The notes under the pieces are model-generated. The model ran no database searches and was not told where the DNA came from. It was given only the letters and a program-made list of their open reading frames with translations. 64,000 nucleotides of DNA from Montifringilla adamsi (taxonomy: Eukaryota; Chordata; Aves; Passeriformes; Passeridae): contig JAGGNK010012114.1 of assembly GCA_017590115.1 (NCBI GenBank), positions 937,467 through 1,001,466 of the forward strand. The letters run 5' to 3'. Of the stretch, positions 1 to 14,000 are shown one piece after another; the stretch's first letter is position 1; the number at the start of each line of letters is the position of its first letter. A program made the position numbers and the translations under genes.

Positions 1-2720
1 AGGGGTAAGTCATATGCAGAAAGGGCTATCAGTAGTGGGACAAAATAATGAGGGTAATGTATCATTATGGTAGTACAGAGGAAATAAATTCAGTTCTTTT
101 GGCTTTGAAGAAATTCAAAGGACTGAAAAATGAAATCATAAACTTGTACCTGGACAAGTTGAATGATGTCATGGGCTATGCCACGGGACCCCGGCAGTAC
201 CTCCTGTATTACAACCTCCTTGAACTTGTTCTGTTAATGAGCACACATCTTCCATTAACAGCTCAGGCTCCCTTGAGGCAGCACAAGTGCTGAATCTGCT
301 CTTTGACTGGACTATCTAAAACATATGCCTTGCAATTGTCATCCACCTTTGCTGCACCATCATCCATCCTAAGACTCCCTGACTCTACACAGGCCGACAG
401 TTTAAAAGACCAAAATTAACAGACAGTCAGCATTCACCTTCTGTCCTGGAAAGACTAAAATTGACATTCCTATGGCCTATTTCAAGACTGATATAGATTA
501 AGTAGGAGAGATGTAGCCAGAAAGTATCATAATCACCATATCATAATTACCAAGGAAATGCTGTAAGCCTGCTGGTTCACTTACTAACAGCCCATTTCTC
601 CAGCTCAGGCATACTTCCCACAACTGGCAATGACCCAAAATCTGTGCCAGCTTTATTCAGCACATAACAACACGGCAGAAAGAAATAGTGTGGGGAACCA
701 TAGGAACGGCTGCATCTTCGCTACACATCCCAGTGCAACTACTACAAAAGGAGGAAAAAATATGTTTATTTTGAAATATTTGGTAAATAAACATTTAACA
801 AACCAAGGTTGGATTTTATCAAGTCTTTTCGCCATTCCCACACATTTTCCTGCACTTGAATCACAGGTGTCCAGATTACAGCTTATTAGTTTCTCCCAGT
901 GTTACAATTATGGGTGATTGGGTCAGTTCATATGGATAGCAAATCTAGCAACTATCCCTGCTGCCATTCCCATTTATTGCACCTCATTTTATGTTGCCAT
1001 CATTCTCTACAAGGTAGCCTTCTAGACAAAAGACTCATTCACCTCTTGCAAGAGGAGATAAACACCTTTCCAACTACCTCTGCTTCCTCCTTACCCTATT
1101 AGCTCTATTTGTCAGAATCAGATTCTTTACCAGAAACGTCAAAGTGGTATTAAAGAGGTAGATTGAGAGAACAGCAATAGGAATGGCAAAGCCTGTGAAA
1201 AAGGGACCGAAAGGGAAAAGACAAGGTGATAAGGATTTAAGATCTGGCAACTGAGCAGGCCCTGCTGCTGACTGACAAATATTCTACTAATCAGCAGCTG
1301 GGATAAGTCATCCAAGGTAGCTTTGTTTCCTGCATTTTATTTGCCAGAGTAACCACATTAACATGGGTCAACAGTTACAACACCTATAATGTCTAGCACA
1401 TAAACCATCATCTAACTGCCTGACTTGCTTATTACCATCTGTCATTCAAAAAGCTCTTACTTGTATCTGCTGCAGTCAGTTCCTCATCAAGGCTTATTTT
1501 TATAATTAGATTTTTAAATAGCATGAAAAAATAAGATTCCTGCAGGATTTTTAGCTCAGTGATGATTCATAAGAGGATAGCAATATTGCTAGCTATTTCA
1601 GTATATTAAATACAATCTCCTAAATGAGCAAAACCAAAGTTAGGACCGGAAAACCATCTATGATAACAGCTTTTCACAAAATGCTGATCACTGTTATTAT
1701 ATTTGCATCTCTGTGCATCACAATATATGTAATACTTGAAACAAAAACCCAAACCAAATAAATAACAGCATGTACTTAAACACGCTTACAGAATTATGGC
1801 ACTCTGAAAAATGACACGCTATTCTACTACTAGGTATAAAAAATCCCAGCTGTTTGATACTGTGAGGGAAATATATTGGTTTTACATTTTATAATTTCAA
1901 ACCCTGTTGTCAACAGGTAACTTATGCTACTTTATATTCCACTCATCACAGCCCACTATAATTCCTTATGACAGGACCAAGTAAAATATATCCCTCTGTG
2001 CTGACACTACTTATTGTTTTTTGTCTCCTATAAATGATTTGTGGCTGTGTTTTGAATTTTTGTAAGAGTATTTCCAGAAGCTTTAAAAAGAAACAGTACA
2101 TTCAGCAGAGCAGGCATACCAATATTTTAAGAAACAGGAGAAAACCTATGGTTCATTGTCTGACCCTGCTCAATTTTCCTCCTGCTACTTCTTGCCAGAG
2201 TCCCCTTGGCCCCTCTTTTCTGTTCAGGCTCATCAAGTAGTCATGGAATCTATTAAACTACTTGCTTTAGGCTATTTGAGCACATGAGTGCTGCTCACTC
2301 CAGCCCATATGTCACACACTGAAATGAATCGAGAATCAGTTTTCTGTTTCAGTATAATGAAGGGTTGGTTAGGCACGCCTATGTCTCATCAGTGGAGGAA
2401 GGAAATACCACACATGGTGAAAACAGCCATGAGCATGAAAAGGGGTCTCTTTCATCTCAGTACCTTAAGCTAATTAAAAGACTCCATTTGCAGTTTCTAG
2501 CCTCAACCATTTTCAAACATTTCTTTGACTACTAAGCTATTGAATTGCAGGCCTCTGCTTGGGTTTGGCAAGGCTGTCAGATAGTGCAAAAGTCTGTTTA
2601 CTTACCAAGAAGTCCCACTTGATTTGACGCCTAGAAAACTTGTTTGTTTGTGATTTTTTTTCTGTCACTTTTAACACTGGAGTACTTTTTAAAAGCAACT
2701 TTGGTCAAATACTATAATTT
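1..2720. other. Unique AT-rich DNA, no gene seen
   Basis: I see no recognisable exon, RNA gene or transposon in this stretch. Open frames are 60-95 codons, overlap on both strands and match no family I know. The frame at 48-293 begins with a plausible-looking peptide, but I cannot relate it to any protein. Confidence 0.5.
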
Positions 2721-3905
2721 CACAGAATCATAGAACCACAGCTGCAGAATCACAGAATGGTTGAAGCTGACACTGTCCTGTGAAAGTCATCTGGTCCAAA
2801 TCCCCTGCTCAACATATAGCTGTTTGCACAGAAACTTGTCCCACTGGATTTTGAGTATCTCAGAGGATGAAGATTCCATAAGATCCCTGGACATCTGGTG
2901 CCAGTGCTCAGTCACCCTCACAGATAAAAACAGGTTGCAATGTTTAGAGGGAGTATCCCATGGATCAGTTTGTATCCATTGCCTTGTTCTGTTCACTGAG
3001 CACCACTGAAAAGGCTGGCTCTGTCCTCTTTGCACCCTTCTTTCATAACCTTGCATGTATTGATGGGATCCCCATGTGCCTTCTTTTATTCAGTTCCAAC
3101 ACTTTCAGACTTATACGTGAGGCATATTTCAGCCCCTTGTCAAGCCTGTGGCCCTTCCCTTTGGTGAAGTCATGCTGACACCTCTTGATGACTTTCTTGT
3201 GCTTTTGTGCCTGGAAATTGTTTCCAAGATTAGCTGCTCCAGCTCCTTCCCAAGGAGAAACCAAGAAACCAAGGCAAGGTTGGCATGTCTGTAATCCTCT
3301 GGGTCATACTTAACCTTCTTGAAGATAGAGGTGACACTATGACATTTTATTTCCTCCAGTCTTTGCATACTTCTCCCAGTTGCTGGGATCTATCAAAGAT
3401 TGTTGAGAGTGTCTCTGCAATGATAGCTGCCAGATGCCATGAGTGCATCCCATGAACCCACGGATTTACATATGCCTGGTTCGCTCAGAGTCTCGGATCT
3501 GATCCTCTTCCACCAAGAGTATTTCTTCCTTCCTGCAGGAATCTGGCCTTCCTAAAGGCCAGTCTCGGTAAAGGCTGAGGCAAAGAAGGCAGCTCAGCCT
3601 GTCCCATGTCTTGTATAACCAAGTCCACTGTCTCACTGAGCAGTGGGCCGACATATCCCCTAGTTTTTCTTCTACCTAGCTACTTAATAAAGCACTTCTT
3701 GTTGTCTTTGATGACCTTGGCCAGGTTCAATTCCTTTTAACTTTCCTAGGTCCATCCCAGAATGCACAGGCAGTGTTTTACTACCCCTCTCACGTTGCTT
3801 ATAATTCTTCGACCCCTTTTATGCTTCCTATTTTGTCTTTGAGTTTGGCTAAGAGCCTTTTGTTCACACACACTGGCCTCCCATCTTTTATGCTTCCTAC
3901 AATGG
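2721..3905 (-). mobile_element. CR1 LINE, minus strand, internally deleted
   Basis: CR1 is the main non-LTR retrotransposon of birds and encodes an endonuclease/reverse transcriptase (ORF2). The plus strand opens at 2721 with degenerate CACAGAATCA-like octamers, the complement of the CR1 3' tail. It continues with the complement of the CR1 3' terminal region (the 'tctcagaggatgaagattcc' and 'cagtcaccctcacag' stretches near 2860-2920) to about 3105. After about 3150 it jumps to a more 5' part of ORF2, recognisable by 'aagtcatgctgac' and 'cttcttgaagatagaggtga' and, further on, 'cttcttgttgtctttgatga' and 'gtctttgagtttggct'. About 1 kb of reverse-transcriptase core present in an intact CR1 is therefore missing between about 3105 and 3150. 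No frame stays open, so this is a dead copy. Only the 2721 end is well defined. Confidence 0.88.
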
Positions 3906-6900
3906 AAATGAAGAATCCATTGTGCATTGCCTGCAATAATAAACCATTTTCCAACATTTTCCATGACTATATTCTAGGTCACAAAGAAAGCTTCTTCGCT
4001 TAAACCTCTTAATTTCAATACGTGACTTAATGGAGACCGGACAATTGGTTGATTTAAACACATTACTACCTATATAATTAGACTAATATTTATGGAACTA
4101 ATTTATCAAGGTTCACAGCAGATTTTGCTACCTAACTGAAAAAAAAAAAAAAAAAAAAAAAAAAGCATTACCCCTAGAAAGGAGAAATTCAAGCAACTCT
4201 TTTGCCAACAACATTAAAGACATTATCAGTGTCATGACCTTTGGCCTTTGCTACTTTCAAGAGTTGTCCCTAAGGAAATCATCTACTGGAATGTTAATCT
4301 GTTGCTTCTCTGACCTTCTACACATGTACCACATTATTATTACAACCACATGCTTCCCTTTACATGCTGTCATTTTGACAATGGGGCCAATGGACAATTC
4401 ATCTCCAGACCAGATAGTTGCAAGAAAGTGGATACCAGTAAATGAAATTAAATTGAGAATGGATATTTCTAAAATCACACTAAGACTGCTTTCCAGATAG
4501 AGACCCAGCTTTCTAATTACACACAATGTAAGGTGAAAAGTGTGTGGCACGCATATAACAATGACTTAGAGATAATGCATGGAATGATCACAGCTCTGGC
4601 ATTTCTTTCAAGCTTTTCACAGCTTATTCTTTAAACACACATTTCCCTTTGAACAGCATCTAGGAAGATTTATTACTTGATTTTTCCTAGCTCATTCTTT
4701 CACCTGACATTTGTTTCATCTTCCAAACTTAGCATGACTAGCACTACTTTAGTGTGCCTTAAAACAAAAATAATAACAACAATAGGATTTAGCACAGAGA
4801 TTGTTAGAAACATCTATTTGCCCTTTCAGAGGTAACAGCAGCAAAGAGAAAGGTACAGCTAGCCACACCTAAAATTAGTCCACTTCTTGAATTTCCTGTG
4901 TGCTCGTCAAGCAGCAAGCGTGCTGTAGTAAAACTTTATAATTGTTGCAAAATATTTCAATATTTTAATCTGATTTGATTTTTTTATTAACTTCACCTCA
5001 TTTGAGACATCAAATGTTTTGGTATTTCATTGTCCAATAGGAGCTACTTTTGGAAGTCTTCCAGATACTTGGTAGGAGAACAATCTGAAAATATACCTAA
5101 TAGCATAATTGAATTGGATAGTTTGTTTAAACTCTATGCGCTACAGTTTTGAGTTCTAAGTTCTTAGGCCTAAGGGAGGTTTGGTCCCCAGATTTGTTCA
5201 AACATTTCTGGCCACTAGCACAGCAATCATATTTAACACATATCCCCAGTTTAAACTACATTGAAAAGGCTTGTTTTGAAACTGTCACTACAGAGGAAAA
5301 TTATCAAAATGAAGTCCAAGTCTTGATTTTCTGAAGTGGTACAAACATTAAAAGTAACTTTTATGCATTTTTCCCTCTAAAATAGAAGATTACATGTATT
5401 CTAAGTAAAAATTAAGATAATCTTTTGAGGCCTTTTGTTCTGAGATCACAGTGACGCAGAAAAAAAGACTTCTTAAGAAAAAGAATGGAGGATCAAAGGT
5501 CAGCAGATGACAGAGTTCAAATTATATATCCTGGACAAGAAAAAGGTGCTACAGAAGAATGTCAAGAATGCTGGGCTTTTGTTTTACTTTTAAAGAAACA
5601 TTTTGAATAATACATGCCTACTGTAGCTCCAATAAAGTTGAATGACATATTAAATTATTGACAATGCAATCTCAAGTTTTGAGGCTTGACCATACTAACA
5701 GGCATTTCAGCATTTTGTTAAATTTCTCTAAGCTTCCTGTTAGGCAAAGAGATAAGAAACCTCAAAGATATGTCACAAAGTGTGTGACAAATCTACAAAC
5801 CAAACTTAATGTTTAGACAACAATTTGGGGATCAGAGAAGTCTTTCTTATGAGTTGACCTGAAACTTTAAAATAAGTAAGATTAGTTTAAAAATAGCCAT
5901 TTAGAAAAGATGGTTTAAATGCTGTTCTGTGGACTTGACCCAAACTCCGCTATCTATTTACTGGATTCATTCATTTCACTAGTGATAACATTAGAATTAA
6001 AATGGTGTGGAAAATTATGACAAAGTAATAAAGTAGAAATTAAGAAGAAAAGGGTTCATAACAAAGCAAAATGCATTTGAAAAAGATAAAAGATAGGCTT
6101 TTAAGGTGTTAGAAATGGCAGATAGAAACATTCATTACAGCAGAAATTTAAATTAAAAATAAAATTTTTAGGGTGTAACAAATTTTAGCCCATATCCAAT
6201 TTTTACCCTGCAAAGATACGGAAATATCTAACCACAAAGCACAGTAAAAAATAATAAATCTTACCCAAAAAATATTTAAATTATGAGGAGGAAAATTACT
6301 GAAAAATGTGATAATTTGCTAATTTGGCATAGCATTAAGCAGTGGCAGCACTGTCAAGAATACAGTATGTGCTGCATCCAGAGAAACAGCAAGTATTCAC
6401 GGAAAGTGAAAAATTATTAATCAGGGACTTCTCTCTGAAACTGGAAAGGATGTCATAGAAACTATAAATTCATGAAGTCTAAACCTTTATGTTTTGAAGA
6501 AAATTGACTGAGAGCCTATTTAAGGATAAAATAGTACAAGAGCAGGATAAGACTAATTCTGAAAGGTCACATGAACAGAGTTTTAAAAAGAAATCCCATC
6601 AGAGTCCTTTTGAGATCAGTTGTTTGTGCTTTAAAGGAGTTGCTAGCAGTAGCTTAGCTTTTCTTTAGGCATGTGAAAAGTGGCTCAAAACCAGATCATT
6701 AAGTGGTGTAACAACAGAGAATGGGGCAATATAAGACTGTGAGCAAAGAACTAATGAAGGAAGAAATATGCAGCAAATGAGCCACAAAGAACTTATGTCC
6801 TTTGCCATGGTCAAGCTACATAAGACTTCTCAGTGTCAGACAATGAATACCAATAAACAAGGACTGCATGAAAAGAACAATATTGCAAAATATTCAAAGC

Positions 6901-6977
6901 ATCGTAAATTGAGACATGAGAATGTCGTGTGTTTTTAGAAGCCTTTTAAAATTACAGAATTTGGTCATTTAATTTCT
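3906..6977. other. Unique AT-rich DNA, no gene seen
   Basis: No exon, RNA gene or transposon was recognised apart from the poly-A tract at 4139-4164. Open frames at 4234-4500 (plus) and 4257-4550 (minus) overlap each other and resemble nothing known. The stretch from 5340 to 6960 is strongly AT-rich with frequent stops in all frames. Confidence 0.5.
4139..4164 (+). repeat. Poly-A tract, 26 bases
   Basis: This is an uninterrupted run of 26 A residues in otherwise unique DNA. CR1 elements end in octamers, not poly-A, so this is not a CR1 tail. It could be slippage-expanded DNA or the tail of an old retrocopy. I recognise no gene-like sequence in the 200 bases upstream. Confidence 0.95.
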
Positions 6978-7592
6978 GACAGTGTTCCCAGGTGTCAAAG
7001 AAGGCCAGAAGTGTCCTGGTTTGTGTCAGTAATTGTGTGACCAGCAGGACCAGGGCACTGGTGTCCTTTGGTACTTGGCACTGGTGACACCACACCTTGA
7101 GTGCTGTGTTCAGTTCTGGGCCTCTCACAACAAAAAGGATGATGAAGCAAGTCGAGAGAAGGACAATGAAGCTGTTGAGGTGTCTGGTGCAGAAGTCCGA
7201 TGAGGAACAACTGAGGGATATGGGGATGTTCAGCCTGGAGAAAAGAAGGCTGTAGAGGAGTGACCTTATCACTTTCTACAGCTACCCAAAAGGAGGCTGC
7301 AGTCACATGAGGGTTTGTCTCTTCTCTCAAGTAAGAAGTGACGGGATGAAAAATGGCCTCAAGTTTCTTCAGGGAAGATTTAGGTTAGATATTAGGAAAA
7401 AATTCTTCCCCAAAGGTCTGGTCAAGAATTGGAACAGGCTGCCAAGGCAATATACATAACTAGAGGTATTTATGTGTAGATGTGGTGTTTAGGGATGTGA
7501 TTTAGTAGTGTAACTTGGAAGTGGTAGGTTAATGGTGGGACTTGATGATCTTAGGAGTCTTTTCCAACCTGAATGACACTACACTTCCATGG
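6978..7592 (+). mobile_element. CR1 LINE 3' end, plus strand, 5'-truncated
   Basis: About 615 bases match the C-terminal ORF2 and 3' UTR of an avian CR1 subfamily. Recognisable blocks are 'gaccagcaggaccagggca' near 7038, 'ttcagcctggagaaaagaag' near 7229, 'gatattaggaaaaaattctt' near 7388 and 'gatgatcttaggagtctttt' near 7542. The element ends in a decayed tail after 'ccaacctgaatga'. Severe 5' truncation is usual for CR1. Stops and indels in the ORF2 frame show it is inactive. It appears to be the same subfamily type as the fragment at 19898-20333. Confidence 0.92.
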
Positions 7593-10041
7593 TACTGGAG
7601 TCTTTAAAGCTCATCTTCCCAGGCTCTTATCTTCAAGCTAGAAACACATTTCTAAGAGAACTGAAAGACAGTTTTAAAATGCAGATCCATGATTCCAAGA
7701 TATGAGGTTTTCAGGCGTGATGGTTGCAGAAACAGATTTTTCTGATGGCTGGACTGTGGGGTGAATGGCACTTGCCAGGTTTTATCTCAGTTACAGCTGG
7801 GTAGCCCTTCTGCTAGGGGATGACTGCTGTCCCCACCTACTCTCTTTCCACCTCTCTAAAGACCTTCCCACTTTCTACCCAAGGCTGCTTATGCTGGAAA
7901 ATAGAAACATCTGACCTGAAGATGGAAAGGAGATACCATGCAGCACGACAAGTGTTAGCTTGGAAAAGAGGATAGAGTAGGAAAAGGAAATCTCAATAAC
8001 AGCATCAGAAAGAAATGCTCCCTGGAGGCTGGCACAAGCCTCTCCCCAAAGAGCAGTCCCTAGCAGAGCATAAGCTTGCACTCTGCTCAGTCCTTGCTCT
8101 CTTTGCTGGCACTACAGCAGAGTTGTTCCTGGCCAATGGAAGAGTGATGTGGGGTGAAAAGCTTTTTTTCTTCCCAGCTCTCTAGCAGTACCATGAGGAT
8201 GGGAGGAATGTGTTCAGACTTGGTTCACTAGAACCAAATCAGAGGGTAGGAAAGAAAGCAATGTCTGAAATGCTTGTACCTCACTGCTTTTTCGGTGCTA
8301 CCTTGGAGAAAATCATGTCTAGACTGCTTAGGACCAGACCTACAGCCCCTGTGCAGGACAGGAGCCCTCTCAGTACAGGCAGCAGCCTTTCAGCATTATT
8401 CCAGTATTAGAAATGTGCATCTAGAACAATCTATGTCACCCAAACAAAAATTGATTAAGGGATTGAAATGCATTTACCACACATAACCTCCCAATTCTCT
8501 GCATAGAAGAAAATAACACACGTTTCCTTGCAGCAAACAAACATATCCAGACACCCCTGCTTTGACCTTTTACGTGTCTGGGTCTGGGACAGCTCTTCCA
8601 CTGCCTGTGTCTGTCTCTCCTACATATTAGGTGGTTATTTTTTTTCGCCTGCTTTGCCTCTGCACTTTGTCCACTGTGAGGAAGATGTTCCCAAAAAAGT
8701 GTGCAAGCACTCTGCAAGAAGCTACCAGATAGTCCCTAATGCATTACCCCAAAAAAACACATACAGCATCTTTCTTGTGGCTTTTTCCTTTTCTTCTGGT
8801 GTCCCAGGGGACTACTTTGCAGTTATTTCCACCTAAACTGTTAATGGTATTCCTACTTAATTACTGGGCTATTTATCCACTACATATATAACCAAAGCAC
8901 TTCAGCTGTCAGATTGAATGCAGAATATTTGCTTCCTGATGCTGCTGCTGATCTTTTCATTTCAGGACATTGGTTGCTTTAATACCTGTGTGGGTTCTGT
9001 ATTCCCACTGTGCACTTTGTTCATGGGAGAATTGGCATTTATTTTCATCCCTGAGAAAGGTCATAACTCATGAATCACAGGAATAATTAAGAGAAATTAA
9101 AGCATTTTTCCCATAGCACAGATGGTAAGGGTCCCTAAACTTATTAAAGTATATTATCTATAGAAAATGACATTTCATAAAGCAACTACTCATAAAGCTG
9201 ATTTTTTCCAATAATTTTTATTTGCAAGAGAAATATTTGTTAATATCTATAAAAATGCCATTCATCCTCAGAAAGTATATTTATTAATTCAGGTTTTGAG
9301 AAATTACTTTCCAAGTGGGTTTTTTGTAATGCCAGAAGATAAAAAGGAAACATCAGTTACTAATGGATTGAGATGCAATCATGCTGGAATCAAAGTATGT
9401 TTATGTCACATTTCAAAGTAAAGCTTTCAGACAGATATTGACATCAGTTCAAGCAAAACACCAGCAATGATTGTGTGGCTCTCAGTCTTAAAACATACTT
9501 GCCAGAAGACAAACAGCAAAAAACTAAGAGGTGAATAAAAAAAAAAAAAATTGGAGGTGAATGAAAACAAAAGTACAGAAACAAGGTTTCAGAAGGAAGA
9601 AAAATTAGCAGTGTAAGGAAAAAAACTACTTCACCATTTTCATCATGTGCTATCTTGGCAATTATGTCATAATATCCATTGCATGTATAAAGAATTCAAC
9701 ATGATTAGTCTTTGGCCCTGACCCATAAAAGTGAATGCATTTATTCACTGATTTGAAGTGAAACAAATGTTTAACACCTTTGCTGGAACAAACATTTTAA
9801 GGCAGATCTCAGTTTCAATGACATGAACAAAAAACTTTGCATTTTACTTCAAAAATAAGGAAATTCATTCATCCTGCTGGTAACCACCTTCTGAAGCAAT
9901 GCCACCTTAATTACTCTCTCTCCCATATTTGTGTTTTTACATTTCCCTTCATCTCCACCTGAGCCACCTGCCTTTTTGTCTGACAAATGTAACTCTGATT
10001 CAGGGTTCTTCTATACCTACCAAAGTGTTCACTACATGGGA

Positions 10042-10118
10042 TTTTTAAATGTACCTAAACTTCTAGTTTAAATGTATTTTTAAATGTATCTAAACTTTTA
10101 AATGTATTTAAACTTCTG
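10042..10118. repeat. Imperfect tandem repeat, about 20-35 bp units
   Basis: The module TTTTAAATGTAYCTAAACTT recurs about three times with small length differences between copies, giving a short minisatellite-like array in AT-rich DNA. It probably arose by slippage or unequal exchange. Nothing suggests a function. Confidence 0.8.
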
Positions 10119-10525
10119 TAAATCTCTGTATAGGGATATTATATCATATATCTTTGGTATAGTTTAAGCTAATGCAAAATACTTCTTAAAGCAAATAACA
10201 ATTCCTACAAACAAATTGTCTTCCCATGGCATCTCTGAGGAAGCTGTCTTTGAAACATGTTTGTGCCAAAAGTGTATTTTCGTATCTAAAACCTGCAGAT
10301 CACATAAAGAATGAATAACAGAAGACACATTCTTTGAATTTAAATCCAAAAAAAAATCTACAGATAATTAAAAGTCAGAACAAATAATAATTTCAAAGAG
10401 CTTGGGAGTAAATTTATCTTTGTATTGTCCATACAGATCTTGTGCTTCTAAACGGCAAGATGGGGGCTTGGACTTGTTTTGTTGAGTTTCTTGTTGGGTT
10501 TGTTGTGTTTCCAGTTTCAGGTAGG

Positions 10526-10563
10526 ATGGTTGGTTGATTGGTTGGTTGGTTGGTTGGTTTGTT
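10526..10563. repeat. (TTGG)n tetranucleotide microsatellite
   Basis: About eight TTGG-type units in a row, with one GATT interruption, form a short microsatellite that could vary in length between individuals. The surrounding T/G-rich strand makes a spurious low-complexity frame on the minus strand. Confidence 0.9.
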
Positions 10564-10784
10564 TTACATAGCTTCAACTGCATAATAAATACAAAACACC
10601 TCTGTCCTTTTACAAAGCATATTACCGCTCCTGCAGCTGGACTAAAAGCTGATGTGAGCTACACTGACCGCACAACTTAGGCCACAGATTACAGCAAATA
10701 GAAAAGCATGTGCTCACTGAACTCTCATTCAAGAAGAGTCAAAAATAGCTCAATAATTAGGGTGACTTACCTTTCATTAAAATG

Positions 10785-11065
10785 GTGCAGGTTGGAAAAG
10801 ACCTTTTCAGAACACCTTGTTCAAGTTTCCAACCAAAGCAGGCCAAACAAACTTAAACTCAGGACGGTGTCAAGCTTTGAATTAATTCAAGAATAAAACA
10901 ACTCTTCAACACACCCTGAAACTTGCTTCACTGCTTTAATATTTTCATGGCAACCTTTTCCTAATATCTCACTGGAATTTTTCTTGCTGCAGAATAGGGC
11001 TGTTGCCTGTCATCCTACCACATCTCTGAGAACAGCCTGTCTCTCTCTTATCTGCAGATTGCAGT
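10785..11065 (-). mobile_element. Old CR1 3' end, minus strand
   Basis: The plus strand reads as the complement of a diverged CR1 3' region. It starts with 'ggtgcaggttggaaaagacc', passes through 'ccaaagcaggccaaacaaac', and later shows 'cctaatatctcactggaatt' and 'gagaacagcctgtctctctc'. The terminal octamers are almost gone. Divergence and small deletions make it clearly older than the copies at 6978 or 60335. The right boundary is a guess. Confidence 0.72.
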
Positions 11066-14000
11066 GAGATTGTTAAGACAGCAATAAAAGTCTAACGTTA
11101 GATTTCCCCTTAAGTTTTATGCTGTGTGGAAGAAGACTCTATCAAAGTGGCACAATCAATTTTAAGAATAAATTGGGCAGGAGTAAAATGTAAGAAAAGT
11201 AAAACATACAGCAAGGAAAGATGGAGCTAAAGATAGAACTGCACAAAGCAGGAAGATATCTTTATATACAAAAGCTAAGCAGCTGAGAAAGGGACTGTAG
11301 AGAGGTGTGTCTGCTGGGGGGCAGTCATCAGAGGGCTGTCAAACAAGAGCAAATGGGAAAGCACAGACAGCATATGCCCTCTGCATAGCAGATGACCCTG
11401 TTGCTAATGGCTTCACAGCAGCTGGAAGATTTGAGTCTTGTAAAGAGGCGTATGTATCAGTCATGCCCAGAGGAATTAGTTGTTACACACATGGATTTAA
11501 AACCTTCTATCCCCAGAATATATGACAGTATGCCAGGCGTGTTGTAATAAGTTCGCTTTCCTGAGTAAAGCTCTTTCATTCAATGAGCATACTATGGCCA
11601 CTGCAGACATGGTCTCTAACTCTGAGGAGTGTGACCTTTGCCATGTCAAAGGGTTTTATGCCATTATAAACCTAAAACAGATGCCTATTTTAAAAATGTG
11701 TTCTTCTGGAAATTATGTTGTTTAAACTGTTAAATAATAATTTCTTCTAAGCAGATCAAATTCTTCTCTCTTCTGTATCACTATAAAAACTCTTCTTACA
11801 GCATTTCAAAAGCACATACTCTTTCATTTGTAGGTTTAGATTTTCTTCAAAGGGAACCATCTTATTACCTTCCATAGAGTCAGAACCTTCTACAAGTGTC
11901 TCATAAAAGTATTTGATAAAGATCTAAAGAGAGAGGAAAGCCTTTGATATACAATGAAATAATTTGAATCCTTCTTCCACATGCAAGAGCAAGACAATGT
12001 ATCTTTTTAAAGAAGCATAATCTACTTGGCACATAGCATCAATACAGAGGTTCTTTTTCCCATTTGCTGCTGAGCTAAAGTAATTGCAGTGGCATTAGTT
12101 TACAAAATCAATTACTGATTATTAAAATATAATAAAAAATAAATTAAAAACTAAGCTTCACCTTTTTGTTTAAAAACTCCCCCCAAACAACTAAGGATGC
12201 AAGTACTGAATTTAATCAAAGAATATTAATATACCCAACACAGAAAAAAATGCAACATCTAACAACAGGAAGAGGATATCAATATGCCAATTTTGATCTC
12301 AGAAGGACTAAGAAAAAGTGTAGTTTACATGAAACTCCTTGTCAAATGCACTTTTCTTATGCTAGTTTTCATGGACTAGCACATGGCTGCCAGAAGACTT
12401 GAGGAAGATCTTTGAGGAACTGAGCTGATCAGGGGGTAAGCATGTTTTCTCATAGAACACAGCCTGGTAAGAGGGATAGGTCTGTATATTTAATGACAAA
12501 CAACAGACTGTCCAACAGCCCAGAGTGAGCATTCATGCAATTGTATTCTTCAAGTCTTATAAAAGATATCTAAAACGTTGCTTCATTACATAAGTTTAAG
12601 ACTAATATTTGTCATCAATATTTTTAACTTTCTATTCCTTCCTTTTTATGTGAATTTTTCTTGTGTTTCTGCTCACTTACTCTCTCTCTCAATACAGTCT
12701 TCTATGATTATTCTGGTTACTAAATTACACTTTTCTGGTACAATTTTATTTGGTAAAACACAGCATTTTCAAGCTAATTTTATTGTTTGAAACTTGTGAT
12801 TATTTTCACTGTTAGGATAGTCTAAAATTGCATGTGGGTCACAAATCACACCAATACATATTAACACAGCACCAAATTTCAAGAGGTTTTCTCTGAAAGA
12901 CCATCTTTGCTAATTGCCCTCTGCATCATCAGGTTTCTTCAAACTATACTTCCAGTGAATAGGAAAGCACATGAAATTCAGGCAAGTGCTACTGCAGGTC
13001 CTGATGCCAATAAACAAGAATGATGAAGTGCTCACCAAGATAGAAGGCATGAGGTTAAGTGCACAATCTAACCACATTCCTCTTGAATTGCAACAAGTAC
13101 TTGAAGATTGCTTTGTCTTCTTTTTCAAGCTTGACTCTAATTTGTTATCAACCTCTTCACTGCATCTCTCTCGCTCCTTTCCTCATTCTCTCCCTGCCTC
13201 TGTGTTGTGCTGACTGGGCACTCTACTCTGTTCCACACATGATGCCAGCAGAGCAACACTGATTAGAAACATTGATTATGGTGGATGTCAGAGAGAATCC
13301 CAAAGCGGCATCAGTCCTGATCCTGATCCCCACCAAATGGAGGAGAAAGACAGCAAAGCTGGAAAAAACCCGACCAAAATTCAGTGGCTGCTGGTAACTT
13401 CACAATCTTCAGTTATGCCCAAAAACTTCACTGTTTTGAAATTAGGATATTTCTTCATGTTAAAATCTGTGCTATCTCAGATCAGTTTAGATAGAATGAA
13501 CAATAGAGAATGGCAAAAAAATCTTATAATTTTGAGAATCCTCATAAACTTTCTGCTAGAAGCTGGTGAGCTGCACTTCCCCTTTTTTTAGGGGAGCTTT
13601 AAGGATAGGTATGTAGATCTGTAACCAGGGTTGTGCTGGCTGAAGAGCTCTCCTGACAGCAGACAGGGCTAGCTCAAGACTTTGCTAGTGAAGCTACAGC
13701 AGAGTTTGTCTCTGCTAATACAATCTACTGCATTCCCCTGTTACAGGAACTACTTTACTTCTGTACCTGTGGAGAACAATTATTAATGAAGCTGCCCTTT
13801 CTACCATTAAGTACCTTCAGGTTTTCAGTGTTTTGACCAGGATATCCTGGATAATGCTCACATAAAATCCCATTACAAGCTGTCTTATCAGTGCAACATT
13901 ACGGAAGGGGTCAGTTACATGATTGAGTTGGCATAGCATGATGAATTCCCTACCAGCCATGCTACTGTAATAAGCTGTGTGCTGGCTCTTAGCCCACTGC

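Larger units (their letters stand above)
7593..10784. other. Unique DNA with short simple repeats, no gene seen
   Basis: No exon or transposon was recognised. The overlapping frames around 8210-8836 match nothing known. The stretch holds an imperfect tandem repeat at 10042-10118, a tetranucleotide repeat at 10526-10563 and a short A-run near 9538. Confidence 0.5.
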
